Below, piece by piece: positions 51,620-60,895 of a stretch of 64,000 nucleotides of DNA. The position numbers were made by a program, and so were the translations under genes. Numbering within the stretch: the first letter of the stretch is position 1; each line of letters starts with the position of its first letter. Below the pieces are notes generated by a model. That model ran no database searches, had not been told where the DNA came from, and saw nothing but the letters and a program-made list of their open reading frames with translations. The DNA is from Aestuariivivens insulae. Its GTDB lineage: Bacteria > Bacteroidota > Bacteroidia > Flavobacteriales > Flavobacteriaceae. Where the stretch lies: assembly GCF_022662195.1 (NCBI RefSeq), contig NZ_JAKMCS010000005.1:248001-312000 (forward strand), read 5' to 3'.

Positions 51620-52126
51620 ATGATAGGCATTTTTAGGGTTTTAATTGTTTTTATGTTTATAAGCTATGCAAATGCACAGAACCAACAATGTAAATGCTGT
51701 TCTGAAAACCATACTGAATTCGATTTTTGGGTTGGTGAATGGACAGTTACAAAACCAGATGGCACGTTAGCGGGGTATAATATTATCGAAAAGATTCAAG
51801 ACCGTTGCGTGTTAAGAGAAAATTGGTCTAGCGCCAAGGGAGGCTTTACAGGAACTAGTCTTAATTTTTACAATGGTGCAACGAAACAATGGGAGCAAAT
51901 TTGGGTTGATAACCAAGGAGGGAGCTTGCATTTAAAAGGAAATAGGGTTGGTAATCAAATGATTTTAAAAACAGACGTGGCCAAGAACAAGAAAGGAGAA
52001 CCCTTTTATCATAAAATTACATGGACTAAGCATAATGACGGTTCTGTTAGGCAATACTGGGAAACTATAACAAATGATAAGGATGTGACAGTTGTTTTTA
52101 ACGGACTCTATAAAAAAAATGAATAA
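51620..52126 (+). CDS. Secreted protein resembling DUF1579
   Basis: 168 residues. The signal peptide (MIGIFRVLIVFMFISYANAQ) ends at about residue 20. CKCCSENHTEFDFWVGEWTV and later WSSAKGGFTGTSLNFYNGATKQWEQIWVD follow, which recalls DUF1579/lipocalin-like secreted proteins with a beta-barrel. The role is not known. I chose ATG at 51620, because the frame upstream (to 51566) would put a charged stretch before the signal peptide. A hairpin with AAAGCCTTC/GAAGGCTTT (52125-52148) follows the stop. Confidence 0.7.
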   Translation: MIGIFRVLIVFMFISYANAQNQQCKCCSENHTEFDFWVGEWTVTKPDGTLAGYNIIEKIQDRCVLRENWSSAKGGFTGTSLNFYNGATKQWEQIWVDNQGGSLHLKGNRVGNQMILKTDVAKNKKGEPFYHKITWTKHNDGSVRQYWETITNDKDVTVVFNGLYKKNE

Positions 52127-52149
52127 AGCCTTCGTGATAGAAGGCTTTA
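52124..52149. terminator. Hairpin between convergent genes
   Basis: TAAAGCCTTC pairs with GAAGGCTTTA across a 6-nt loop. It lies at the 3' ends of the DUF1579-like and DUF4197 genes. A long T-run is lacking, so termination strength is uncertain. Confidence 0.55.
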
Positions 52150-52153
52150 AGTT

Positions 52154-52858
52154 CTAGTCCTGCAAGGCAAAAACTTTCCTCAATAAATCGGTGGTTCTGG
52201 AGGCAAACTTGGTCCTAATTTCTTTTTCTTCAACGGCTATCATGGTATACACGCCCTCTAGTGCTTCGCCAGTAACATAATCAGTTAAATCGGGGTTAAC
52301 GTTAGAGGTAAAAGGAATGTTATTGTATTTATTGATTAGGTTGGCCCAAATAGTATCAGCACCTACTTTACTAAACGAATTTTTGATAACGGGATGGAAT
52401 TTATCATAAAGCGCCGTTTGTGTTTTAGATGTTAAATATTGCGTAGCGGCATCGTCATTACCTAATAAAATCTGTTTGGCATCAGCAAACGTAATACCTT
52501 TAACGGCGTCAACAAATATGGGAGTTGCTTCTTTAACGGCATCTTCGGCAGCTCGGTTAAGTACTTTCAAACCTTCATCGGCTAATTTGCCTAAGCCAAT
52601 ATCCCGTAAACCCTTATCTACTTTACGAAGTTCTTCAGGTAATAATATTTTAACCAATTCATTCTTATAAAACCCGTCGGTTTGGATTAGTTTGGTTACT
52701 TGTTTGTCTATTCCAAAATCTAGAGCCTGCCTTAAACCAGCTGCAATATCGGCTTGGGAAAGACCACCGCCTTGTGGTAACTGATTAACCACTTGTTGTA
52801 GTTCGGCACAAGCCGTTAAATTAAAAATAAGTAATAAGGTTAAGAATTTACGAATCAT
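52154..52858 (-). CDS. DUF4197 lipoprotein
   Basis: 234 residues. The lipoprotein signal ends at FNLTAC (C17). GGGLSQADIAAGLRQALDFGIDKQV (about 31-55) and TYLTSKT- and YDKFHPVIKNSFSKVGAD-like segments (about 150-170) identify DUF4197, a helical protein of unknown function in the envelope. The gene is monocistronic, divergent from the MBL lipoprotein gene. Confidence 0.82.
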   Translation of the reverse strand: MIRKFLTLLLIFNLTACAELQQVVNQLPQGGGLSQADIAAGLRQALDFGIDKQVTKLIQTDGFYKNELVKILLPEELRKVDKGLRDIGLGKLADEGLKVLNRAAEDAVKEATPIFVDAVKGITFADAKQILLGNDDAATQYLTSKTQTALYDKFHPVIKNSFSKVGADTIWANLINKYNNIPFTSNVNPDLTDYVTGEALEGVYTMIAVEEKEIRTKFASRTTDLLRKVFALQD

Positions 52859-52912
52859 AATACATGGGGTTTTATATCTTTAACAAAGCTATAAAGATAT
52901 GTAATTTATAAT

Positions 52913-53875
52913 ATGGAAAGGATCCACATACTATTACTCGCTATTTTTTATTTGTTATGTAACTGTCAGCATAAGCAAAAAGAAACGGAATCCATCTTGA
53001 CAGAAACAGCTAAACCAAGTCAATATATTACTGTTTTGGGAGTGGCACAAGATGCCGGTTTTCCACAAATAGATTGCGAAAAACCGTGTTGCAAATCGTT
53101 TTATAGTGGCACGGAACAAAAGAAATTAGTGTCTAGTTTAGGGTTAATCGATTTAGAGACAAAGCAAAAATGGATTTTTGACGCTACGCCAGATATTACT
53201 GCACAGCTTGAAAGCTTAAAAGCGAATCATTTAAATAATGGAAAAGTTATAGATGGCGTGTTTTTAACCCATGCCCATATAGGCCATTATACAGGTATTA
53301 TGCAATTTGGTAGGGAAGCCATGAATGCCAAAAGCATTTCTGTTTATGCCATGCCAAAAATGAAGGCCTTTATAGAAAACAACCAACCCTGGAAACAATT
53401 GGATAGCTTAAATAATATCGCTTTAAAATTAATTAAGCAGGATTCAACAATAGTTCTAAACTCCAATTTAAAAGTGACTCCTTTTATTGTGCCTCATCGC
53501 GACGAGTTTTCAGAAACTGTAGGGTATAGAATTGAAGGAAAGGACAAATCGGTGTTGTTTATTCCGGATATTAATAAGTGGCATGTTTGGGAAAAGCAAA
53601 TTGTAGATGAGGTTAAAAAAGTAGATTTTGCATTTTTGGATGCTACTTTTTTTAAAGATGGTGAAGTGCCTAGGCCAATGAATGAAATTCCACATCCGTT
53701 TATTGAGGAAACCGTTAAACTTTTTGAAAAGGAAGCAATGGAAACCAAATCAAAAATTTACTTTATTCATTTAAACCATACCAACCCGGCACTTAAAGAT
53801 TCTCATCCGCTAAAGGATAGTATCCAAAGTTTGGGCTATCATTTTGCTAGGGAAGGCAGTAATTTTAGTTTATGA
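52913..53875 (+). CDS. MBL-fold hydrolase lipoprotein (PqqB-like)
   Basis: 320 residues. The N-terminus (LLAIFYLLCNC) looks like a lipoprotein signal. ITVLGVAQDAGFPQIDCEKPCC (about 42-63) and FLTHAHIGHYTGI (about 121-133), with a HxHxGH metal site, resemble the PqqB-type branch of the metallo-beta-lactamase fold. A late histidine lies in HLNHTNP. It probably hydrolyses an unknown substrate in the periplasm. No pqq genes are adjacent. It overlaps the end of purU on the other strand by 6 bp. Confidence 0.82.
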   Translation: MERIHILLLAIFYLLCNCQHKQKETESILTETAKPSQYITVLGVAQDAGFPQIDCEKPCCKSFYSGTEQKKLVSSLGLIDLETKQKWIFDATPDITAQLESLKANHLNNGKVIDGVFLTHAHIGHYTGIMQFGREAMNAKSISVYAMPKMKAFIENNQPWKQLDSLNNIALKLIKQDSTIVLNSNLKVTPFIVPHRDEFSETVGYRIEGKDKSVLFIPDINKWHVWEKQIVDEVKKVDFAFLDATFFKDGEVPRPMNEIPHPFIEETVKLFEKEAMETKSKIYFIHLNHTNPALKDSHPLKDSIQSLGYHFAREGSNFSL

Positions 53876-54724
53876 GAAAATAACCGTTTTGTTATTGTAA
53901 ACCATAACCTTTCTTTCGGCATGTAGTTTTACGGCATTGGCCAGAACAATTTTTTCCAAGTCGCGCCCCTTAGCAATTAAGTCTTGAATAGAGTGGGTGT
54001 GGGTCACTCGGGTAACGTCCTGTTCAATAATGGGACCGGCATCTAATTCTTCTGTGACATAATGGCTGGTGGCTCCAATAATCTTAACCCCTCTATTAAA
54101 AGCCGAATGGTAGGGCTTAGCGCCCACAAAAGCAGGTAAAAACGAATGGTGTATGTTAATTATTTTATTGGGGTACTTATTGATTAGCTTAGGGGAAACA
54201 ATTTGCATGTAACGTGCTAGAACTATAAAATCGATTTGATGGCTTTCCAATAATTCCAGTTGCCGATTTTCAGCTTCAGCCTTATTGTCTTTATTTATCG
54301 GAATGTGATAAAATGGAATGTTGAAACTATCAGCAATGGGTTTTAAATCGTTATGGTTGCTAATAATGAAAGGGATTTCAAGATTGAGTTCCCCAGAATT
54401 GTAACGTCCCAATAGATCATATAAACAATGATCATATTTAGAAATGAACAAGGCCATTTTAGGTTTGGATTCCGAAGAATAGATACGCCAACGCATACCA
54501 AAAGTTTCAGCTAGGTTAGTTTTAAATGAATCTTTAAAGCCTTCGGTGATAAATGTTTCAGAAGCAAATTCACTTTCCAATCGCATAAAGAAGATGTCCT
54601 GTTGTCTATCTACGTGTTGATCGATATACACAATGTTGCCTCCTTTTTCTGCAATAAAATTGGTGACCGAAGCAATAATATTGGGACGGTCTTTACAGTG
54701 AATTAAAATGGTGATCTTATTCAT
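53870..54724 (-). CDS. purU: Formyltetrahydrofolate deformylase
   Basis: PurU releases formate from 10-formyl-THF and balances the one-carbon pool. It has 284 residues. An N-terminal ACT domain (MNKITILIHCKDRPNIIAS..., about 1-80) is followed by a formyltransferase-like domain with NIHHSFLPAF (about 219) and GATSHYVTEELDAGPI (about 242), whose His and Asp form the catalytic set. Length and order are typical. Purine genes are elsewhere (purM at 42 kb). Confidence 0.92.
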   Translation of the reverse strand: MNKITILIHCKDRPNIIASVTNFIAEKGGNIVYIDQHVDRQQDIFFMRLESEFASETFITEGFKDSFKTNLAETFGMRWRIYSSESKPKMALFISKYDHCLYDLLGRYNSGELNLEIPFIISNHNDLKPIADSFNIPFYHIPINKDNKAEAENRQLELLESHQIDFIVLARYMQIVSPKLINKYPNKIINIHHSFLPAFVGAKPYHSAFNRGVKIIGATSHYVTEELDAGPIIEQDVTRVTHTHSIQDLIAKGRDLEKIVLANAVKLHAERKVMVYNNKTVIFS

Positions 54725-54870
54725 AAGGTTTTTAGTGGATTGCGTTCAAATTTAGCCTAAAAATAAGTTATGAATAAATTGTTGATTTGGTTTTAGAAAA
54801 TTTTATGTAAATGATTGGTTTTTTTGAATATTTCGTAAATTGCAGTGCTAAAAATGAATATTCTTTACGA

Positions 54871-57800
54871 ATGAATCAACAGACTCCATACAATCCAAAA
54901 AATAAAGTTAGAATTGTTACCGCAGCATCACTTTTTGATGGTCATGATGCTTCCATAAATATTATGCGTAGAATTATTCAGGCCACTGGTGTTGAGGTCA
55001 TTCATTTGGGACACGATAGGAGTGTAGAGGAAGTCGTCAACACAGCTATTCAAGAAGATGTTAATGCCATATGTTTAACCTCTTATCAAGGTGGGCATAA
55101 TGAGTATTTCAAGTACATGTACGATCTTTTAAAGGAAAGAGGTGCAGGACATATTAAAATTTTTGGTGGCGGTGGCGGCGTTATTTTGCCTTCGGAAATC
55201 AAAGCATTAATGGATTATGGCATTTCCCGTATTTACGCTCCTGATGATGGACGCGAAATGGGCTTGCAGGGGATGATAAACGATTTGGTTGAGCAATCGG
55301 ATAGCCCCACCCCAACCCTCCCCAAAGAGGAGGGTGTTATAGAGCTTCTGAAGAAAAAAGACATCAACACTATTGCACGACTAATTTCATTAGCTGAAAA
55401 TAACCATAAGGAATTTGAAGAGTTCTTTTTTAAAGAAGAAGAAGGAGCTTCCCCCTTTGGAGGAGATAAGAGGGGTGTAGTTTTAGGCATTACAGGTACA
55501 GGGGGCGCAGGTAAATCGAGTTTGGTTGATGAGTTGGTGCGTCGGTTTTTATTGGACTTCCCAGAAAAGACCGTTGGCATTATTTCGGTAGACCCCTCTA
55601 AACGAAAAACGGGAGGCGCACTATTAGGCGATAGAATTCGTATGAATGCCATTAATAACCCTCGTGTATATATGCGTAGTTTGGCAACCCGTCAATCTAA
55701 TTTAGCCTTATCCAAGCATGTTAATGAAGCTATAGCTGTTTTAAAAGCTGCCGAGTACGATTTAATCATCTTAGAAACATCGGGTATTGGCCAATCGGAT
55801 ACCGAAATTATTGAGCATAGCGATGTGTCGCTTTATGTGATGACTCCAGAATTTGGTGCAGCTACTCAATTAGAAAAAATTGATATGTTGGATTTTGCCG
55901 ATTTGGTGGCTATTAATAAGTTCGACAAAAGAGGCGCCCAAGATGCCTTACGCGATGTAAAAAAGCAATACATGCGTAACCATAATTTATGGGATAAAGC
56001 ACAGGAGGATTTACCAGTATATGGTACTATTGCGTCACAATTTAACGATCCTGGGATGAACAAGCTATATAGAGCGGTAATGGATACTTTGGTTGAAAAA
56101 GCTTATGCCGATCTAATATCAAAGTTTGAAGTCTCGGAGGAAATGAGTGAAAAGATTTTTGTTATTCCGCCACATAGAACACGTTATCTGTCGGAAATAG
56201 CAGAAAACAATAGAGCATACGATGCCAAAGTTTCACTGCAAGCCGAAGTTGCCCAAAAACTCTATGGTATTTATAAAACCATACTATCTGTCATTGCGAG
56301 TAAAACGAAGCAATCTTTTCTTTCAATACACGGCATTGAACATGATGAGATTCTTCGCCATATGCAGGAAGACAAGCAACCAGAAGGGGAATCCCAAATG
56401 CAGCTTTTAAAACTACTATTTAAGGAATTTGATCGTGTAAAACTTAATCTAGATCCATTAAACTGGGAGATCATTATAGGTTGGGAAGACAAGGTTAATA
56501 GATATAAAAATCCAGTTTATAGTTTTAAAGTTCGTAATAAGAATATAAAAGTAGAAACACATATTGAGTCCTTATCGCATTTGCAAATTCCTAAGGTAGC
56601 CTTGCCGAAATATCAAGCTTGGGGCGATATATTGCGTTGGGTATTACAAGAAAATGTTCCTGGGGAATTCCCATATGCAGCAGGGATATACCCATTTAAG
56701 CGAACCAATGAAGATCCTGCCAGAATGTTTGCCGGTGAAGGTGGGCCAGAGCGCACCAATAAGCGGTTTCATTATGTGAGTCAAGGTATTCCTGCCAAAC
56801 GGTTGTCAACAGCTTTCGATAGTGTGACGCTGTATGGAAGTGATCCAGATTATCGTCCGGATATTTACGGAAAAATAGGAAATGCAGGAGTTTCCATTTG
56901 CTGCTTGGATGATGCCAAAAAATTGTATTCGGGGTTTAATCTAGCCGATGAAATGACCTCGGTGAGTATGACTATAAATGGTCCGGCCCCTATGCTGCTT
57001 GGCTTTTTTATGAATGCTGCAATCGATCAACAATGTGAAATTTACATTAAAGAAAATGGACTGGAACAAGACGTTGAAGCTAAAATAGCTAAGTTATATA
57101 AAGGCAAGGAGCGTCCCAACTACAATGGTGCTTTACCAGAAGGAAACGACGGTTTAGGGTTAATGTTGTTGGGAGTAACGGGAGATCAAGTGCTGCCAGA
57201 AGCAGTATATCAAGAGATAAAGTTAAAGACCATAGCCCAAGTTAGGGGCACGGTGCAAGCCGATATTTTAAAAGAGGACCAAGCACAAAATACCTGTATT
57301 TTTTCAACAGAATTTGCACTACGCCTCATGGGGGATGTACAAGCGTATTTCATTAAAAACAATGTTAGAAACTTTTATTCAGTATCCATTTCAGGTTACC
57401 ATATCGCCGAAGCTGGAGCCAATCCCATCACGCAATTGGCTTTAACCCTATCAAACGGATTCACGTATGTGGAATATTACTTGAGTAGGGGAATGGATAT
57501 TAATAAGTTTGGACCAAACCTATCATTTTTCTTTTCAAATGGTATCGACCCAGAATATGCGGTTATTGGCCGTGTAGCCCGTAAAATATGGGCTAAAGCG
57601 ATGAAGTATAAGTACGGAGCAAATCCAAGGGCACAAATGCTGAAATACCATATTCAAACCTCTGGACGAAGTTTACATGCCCAAGAAATCGATTTTAATG
57701 ATATTAGAACAACGTTACAAGCATTATATGCTATTTACGATAATTGTAATTCTTTACATACCAATGCCTACGATGAAGCGATAACCACCCCAACCGAGGA

Positions 57801-58338
57801 ATCGGTACGTCGTGCCATGGCAATTCAATTGATAATAAATAAAGAATTAGGATTGGCCAAAAACGAAAATCCAACCCAAGGCGCTTTTATTATTGAAGAA
57901 TTAACCGATTTGGTAGAAGAAGCCGTGCTTGTGGAGTTCGATAGAATTACGGAAAGAGGAGGCGTATTAGGCGCGATGGAAACCATGTACCAACGCAGTA
58001 AGATTCAAGAGGAGAGCTTATATTATGAAACCTTAAAACACAATGGTACACTGCCTATAATTGGCGTTAACACCTTTTTGAGCAGTAAAGGGTCACCCAC
58101 CGTGTTACCTGCTGAGGTGATTCGAGCTACCGAAGAAGAGAAGCAAGTCCAGATAAAAACTTTGGAAAATCTTCATATGTTTAATAATACAGAAGCCTTG
58201 TTAAAAGATTTACAAACCAAAGCGATACATAACGAAAACATTTTTGAAGCTTTAATGGAAGTCTGTAAAGTGTGCTCTTTAGGGCAAATTACCAATGCTT
58301 TGTTTGAAGTAGGAGGACAGTATAGACGAAATATGTAA
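54871..58338 (+). CDS. icmF: IcmF-type fused acyl-CoA mutase with G-protein chaperone (B12-dependent)
   Basis: 1155 residues. The B12-binding domain comes first (SLFDGHDAS with H25, then SYQGGHNEY), followed by a MeaB-like GTPase (Walker [10 protein letters not shown] about 209-217, NKFD about 350) and then the mutase barrel (from about 590) with [18 protein letters not shown] and [12 protein letters not shown]. This domain order defines IcmF, which isomerises isobutyryl-CoA and n-butyryl-CoA. The name is by architecture, and substrate choice needs testing. I chose ATG at 54871. Repeat-derived segments interrupt it near residues 145-155, 192-203 and 474-501, yet the frame stays open. Confidence 0.88.
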   Translation: MNQQTPYNPKNKVRIVTAASLFDGHDASINIMRRIIQATGVEVIHLGHDRSVEEVVNTAIQEDVNAICLTSYQGGHNEYFKYMYDLLKERGAGHIKIFGGGGGVILPSEIKALMDYGISRIYAPDDGREMGLQGMINDLVEQSDSPTPTLPKEEGVIELLKKKDINTIARLISLAENNHKEFEEFFFKEEEGASPFGGDKRGVVLGITGTGGAGKSSLVDELVRRFLLDFPEKTVGIISVDPSKRKTGGALLGDRIRMNAINNPRVYMRSLATRQSNLALSKHVNEAIAVLKAAEYDLIILETSGIGQSDTEIIEHSDVSLYVMTPEFGAATQLEKIDMLDFADLVAINKFDKRGAQDALRDVKKQYMRNHNLWDKAQEDLPVYGTIASQFNDPGMNKLYRAVMDTLVEKAYADLISKFEVSEEMSEKIFVIPPHRTRYLSEIAENNRAYDAKVSLQAEVAQKLYGIYKTILSVIASKTKQSFLSIHGIEHDEILRHMQEDKQPEGESQMQLLKLLFKEFDRVKLNLDPLNWEIIIGWEDKVNRYKNPVYSFKVRNKNIKVETHIESLSHLQIPKVALPKYQAWGDILRWVLQENVPGEFPYAAGIYPFKRTNEDPARMFAGEGGPERTNKRFHYVSQGIPAKRLSTAFDSVTLYGSDPDYRPDIYGKIGNAGVSICCLDDAKKLYSGFNLADEMTSVSMTINGPAPMLLGFFMNAAIDQQCEIYIKENGLEQDVEAKIAKLYKGKERPNYNGALPEGNDGLGLMLLGVTGDQVLPEAVYQEIKLKTIAQVRGTVQADILKEDQAQNTCIFSTEFALRLMGDVQAYFIKNNVRNFYSVSISGYHIAEAGANPITQLALTLSNGFTYVEYYLSRGMDINKFGPNLSFFFSNGIDPEYAVIGRVARKIWAKAMKYKYGANPRAQMLKYHIQTSGRSLHAQEIDFNDIRTTLQALYAIYDNCNSLHTNAYDEAITTPTEESVRRAMAIQLIINKELGLAKNENPTQGAFIIEELTDLVEEAVLVEFDRITERGGVLGAMETMYQRSKIQEESLYYETLKHNGTLPIIGVNTFLSSKGSPTVLPAEVIRATEEEKQVQIKTLENLHMFNNTEALLKDLQTKAIHNENIFEALMEVCKVCSLGQITNALFEVGGQYRRNM
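55304..55334 (+). repeat. Interspersed repeat (left arm) in frame in icmF
   Basis: CCCCACCCCAACCCTCCCCA plus AAGAGGAGGG matches a repeat type I know from intergenic flavobacterial DNA. It codes for [11 protein letters not shown] in the linker between the B12 domain and the GTPase. Confidence 0.6.
55445..55476 (+). repeat. Interspersed repeat (right arm, inverted) in frame in icmF
   Basis: GAGCTTCCCCCTTTGGAGG plus AGATAAGAGGGG is roughly the reverse complement of the left arm at 55304-55334. It codes for [11 protein letters not shown], immediately before the GTPase start ([15 protein letters not shown]). The native sequence [16 protein letters not shown] lies between the arms. Confidence 0.6.
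56290..56373 (+). repeat. 84-bp palindromic repeat in frame in icmF
   Basis: It begins GTCATTGCGAG, contains ACGAAGCAATCT and GAGATTCTTCGCC, and ends near GAAGAC, the layout of the REP family also seen at 50183-50266 and 60156. It adds 28 residues ([10 protein letters not shown]... to MQED) between the GTPase and mutase domains without a stop or frame change. Confidence 0.65.
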
Positions 58339-58350
58339 GCAGGATTCCAA

Positions 58351-59617
58351 TTTTCAAAAGCAAAGCGCATTGAAAATTGAGAATATCGCTTACCCTGAGC
58401 GAAGCCGAAGGGTCTACCAGAGAACCACTTTTTCTTTTTTTGAATAAGTGTGTGAATCGCTTACCCTAAGTGTTACACTGGGCTTGGTCGAAGAGCAAAG
58501 TCGAAGGGTCTTCTGTTGTGATTTTTCAAAAGCAATGCAGAAAAATTGATGCAGGCTGCTTATCCCGCCTGAAGCCGAGGGATCTTTTTACAGAGAGTAA
58601 TTTAAATGTGTAAAGCCAAAGAGTCTATTATTGCATGTTTTCAAAAGCAAAGCGCATTGAAAATTGAGAATATCGCTTACCCTGAGCGAAGCCGAAGGGT
58701 CTACCAGAGAACCACTTTTTCTTTTTTTGAATAAGTGTGTGAATCGCTTACCCTAAGTGTTACACTGGGCTTAGTCGAAGAGCAAAGTCGAAGGGTCTTC
58801 TGTTGTGATTTTTCAAAAGCAATACAGAAAAATTGGTGCAGGCTGCTTATCCCGCGCGAAGCTGAGGGATCTTTTTACAGAGAGTAATTTAAATGTGTAA
58901 AGCCAAAGAGTCTATTATTGCATGTTTTCAAAAGCAAAGCGCATTGAAAATTGAGAATATCGCTTACCCTGAGCGAAGCCGAAGGGTCTACCAGAGAACC
59001 ACTTTTTCTTTTTTTGAATAAGTGTGTGAATCGCTTACCCTAAGTGTTACACTGGGCTTGGTCGAAGAGCAAAGTCGAAGGGTCTTCTGTTGTGATTTTT
59101 CAAAAGCAATGCAGAAAAATTGATGCAGGCTGCTTATCCCGCCTGAAGCCGAGGGATCTTTTTACAGAGCGTAATTTAAATGTGTAAAGCCAAAGAGTCT
59201 ATTATTGCATGTTTTCAAAAGCAAAGCGCATTGAAAATTGAGAATATCGCTTACCCTGAGCAAAGTCGAAGGGTCTTCTGTTGTGATTTTTCAAAAGGAA
59301 TGCAGAAAAATTGGTGCAGGCTGCTTATCCCGTGCGAAGCCGAGGGATCTTTTTACAGAGAGTAATTTAAATGTGTAAAGCCAAAGAGTCTATTATTGCA
59401 TGTTTTCAAAAGCAAAGCGCATTGAAAATTGAGAATATCGCTTACCCTGAGCGAAGCCGAAGGGTCTACCAGAGAACCACTTTTTCTTTTTTTGAATAAG
59501 TGTGTGAATCGCTTACCCTAAGTGTTACACTGGGCTTGGTCGAAGAGCAAAGCCGAAGGGTCTTCTGTTGTGATTTTTCAAAAGCAATGCAGAAAAATTG
59601 GTGCAGGCTGCTTATCC
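58351..59617. repeat. Tandem array of a 287-bp unit (about 4.4 copies)
   Basis: Units start at 58351, 58638, 58925, 59212 and 59403. The first three are exactly 287 bp each. The fourth is 191 bp (96 bp shorter) and the fifth is partial, ending at GCTTATCC. Each full unit contains three palindromic pieces of the GCTTACCCTGAGCGAAGCCG / CCCTAAGTG...GGTCGAAG / CTTATCCCGCCTGAAGCCGA type. No frame in it looks coding. Short frames give peptides such as YPEQSRR, a usual by-product of such repeats. Copies 1 and 3 are the most alike. Confidence 0.9.
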
Positions 59618-59696
59618 AAAGAGATAAAATATAGTGACCCTTGATATAACAACGCAACCAAATAAATGGAAATGCATCTAGTAAGAAATGCGTCTC

Positions 59697-60095
59697 ATGG
59701 GAAATGTTCATATTATATTGCTGGTAATGTTAACCTTTTCATTTAATTATTGTTCTCAGAATGATTTAGAATCTGGTAGGCAGTATGGTTTGAAAAACAA
59801 TGATTGTTTAAATATAAAGGACACTGGTTATAGATTATGTTTAAAAGGCATTAGTGATTCAAGATGTCCTTCGGATGTAGTATGCGTATGGGAAGGGAAT
59901 GCAAAAGCTAATTTTGAATTACATTCAAGTTTAGGAGACGAACCATTTGAATTAAATACACATGATAGGTTCCAACAGGACACCATAATAAATAACTTGA
60001 AAATTGAGTTGATAAATGTTTTGCCATATCCAATATCTGATAATGAAACAAATCAGAGTGAATATTCAGTAGAAATTAAGGTTACCAAGGTATAA
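59697..60095 (+). CDS. Small lipoprotein with a CVWEGNAK motif
   Basis: 132 residues from ATG at 59697 (an ATG at 59688 is possible). The lipoprotein signal ends at SFNYC (C19). DSRCPSDVVCVWEGNAKANF (about 54-73) contains two cysteines and a motif I have seen in small secreted Bacteroidota proteins, but I know no function. The rest is predicted beta strands. It lies directly after the 287-bp repeat array, apart from other genes. Confidence 0.65.
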   Translation: MGNVHIILLVMLTFSFNYCSQNDLESGRQYGLKNNDCLNIKDTGYRLCLKGISDSRCPSDVVCVWEGNAKANFELHSSLGDEPFELNTHDRFQQDTIINNLKIELINVLPYPISDNETNQSEYSVEIKVTKV

Positions 60096-60375
60096 TAACC
60101 CAAATAGTAGATGGTAAAACTATCAAGATGCAGAGCGTCAATAACATAATTATCGTCATTGCTAACAAAGTGAAGCAACCTCTAACCTTATCAAATCACT
60201 TTGTTAAAAGATTACTTTGTCGTTTTCATTTCGAAAAGCTCAATGCAACGTCTCCTTATGATGTAAAGGATTTTATTTTTGGCATATATAATTAAAGCTT
60301 GTCTAAAAAATATATGCCAATGGAAAAACCAGGCTATAGAGTAACCTATAGTGGTTTAATTGTAAAAAGATCAAA
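60096..60375. other. Intergenic region with REP-like and hairpin sequences
   Basis: GTCATTGCTAACAAAGTGAAGCAACC at 60157 belongs to the same family as the icmF insert (listed here by its first 20 bases, GTCATTGCTAACAAAGTGAA). GGCATATAT...ATATATGCC (60280-60318) and AAACCAGGCTATAG/CTATAGTGGTTT (60325-60356) are further hairpins. No gene is seen. Confidence 0.45.
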
Positions 60376-60774
60376 TTATAGTGTAAGCATCCAATGGTGC
60401 TGAAGCTTTTTAAACTTCTTAAGTTCACGCCTTAAAACAGGTAGGAAGTCCTTACCGTTACTATTCGATTTCTCTAAGCGATAAGAATTCTTGTAAAGCA
60501 AATTGGTAAGCCGTTTAAGTGAAGCAATGTGTTTGTGCCTTCTGTCCGAATGGCGTTCTTTTTCAGCATTGATAATTTCTGGTGCCAATGATACGGATTG
60601 TTGTACAATGTCTCCTGAAAAGTAAATGTTATGATCCTCAGAACCGTCTTCTTTTAAAGAAGATAAGTCATGGTTTAAGTATACGGAAATGTTCTGCGAA
60701 AGCGCAAAAATCTCTAAGGCTTTTTTATAAATCGGTAAATCCGATAGGTTTGATGGGGTATTAGATAACGTCAT
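60376..60774 (-). CDS. S23-related helical protein (first of two near Lrp)
   Basis: 132 residues from ATG at 60774 (a TTG at 60792 is possible). LSDLPIYKKALEIFALSQNIS (about 9-29) parallels the start of the protein at 61751-62248 (WENLPIYKKAMELLKLVDYI), and DIVQQSVSLAPEIINAE sits where S23 proteins have QLRRAAVSIPSNIAEG. The rest is helical and basic (RRHKHIASLKRL). I infer a diverged four-helix bundle. The function is unknown. It is divergent from the Lrp gene. Confidence 0.6.
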   Translation of the reverse strand: MTLSNTPSNLSDLPIYKKALEIFALSQNISVYLNHDLSSLKEDGSEDHNIYFSGDIVQQSVSLAPEIINAEKERHSDRRHKHIASLKRLTNLLYKNSYRLEKSNSNGKDFLPVLRRELKKFKKLQHHWMLTL

Positions 60775-60828
60775 TCTTTTTTCAATAAGCAATTACCCAA
60801 AATTAGTGACAAGAATTTATAATCAACT

Positions 60829-60870
60829 TTAAATATTAAAGTAAAATCGTATATTTGCTTTAATATTTAA
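60829..60870. promoter_or_regulatory. Promoter and putative operator of the Lrp-type gene
   Basis: A perfect 13-bp inverted repeat, TTAAATATTAAAG (60829-60841) and CTTTAATATTTAA (60858-60870), flanks a -7 element, TATATTTG (60850-60857). The dyad could bind the dimeric or octameric Lrp protein for autoregulation. It also lies 55 bp upstream of the divergent S23-like gene. Confidence 0.6.
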
Positions 60871-60895
60871 TTTTTTAAAGTTAAAATTCTTTTAA

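Noticed and set aside
59180-59365. Short frames inside the 287-bp repeat array
   Set aside because: The peptide contains repeat-derived YPEQSRR text, and the frame depends on the repeat copy. It has no start context or homology.
58351-59617. CRISPR array
   Set aside because: Units of 287 bp are repeated almost entirely and there are no unique spacers of about 30 bp. No cas genes are in the window.
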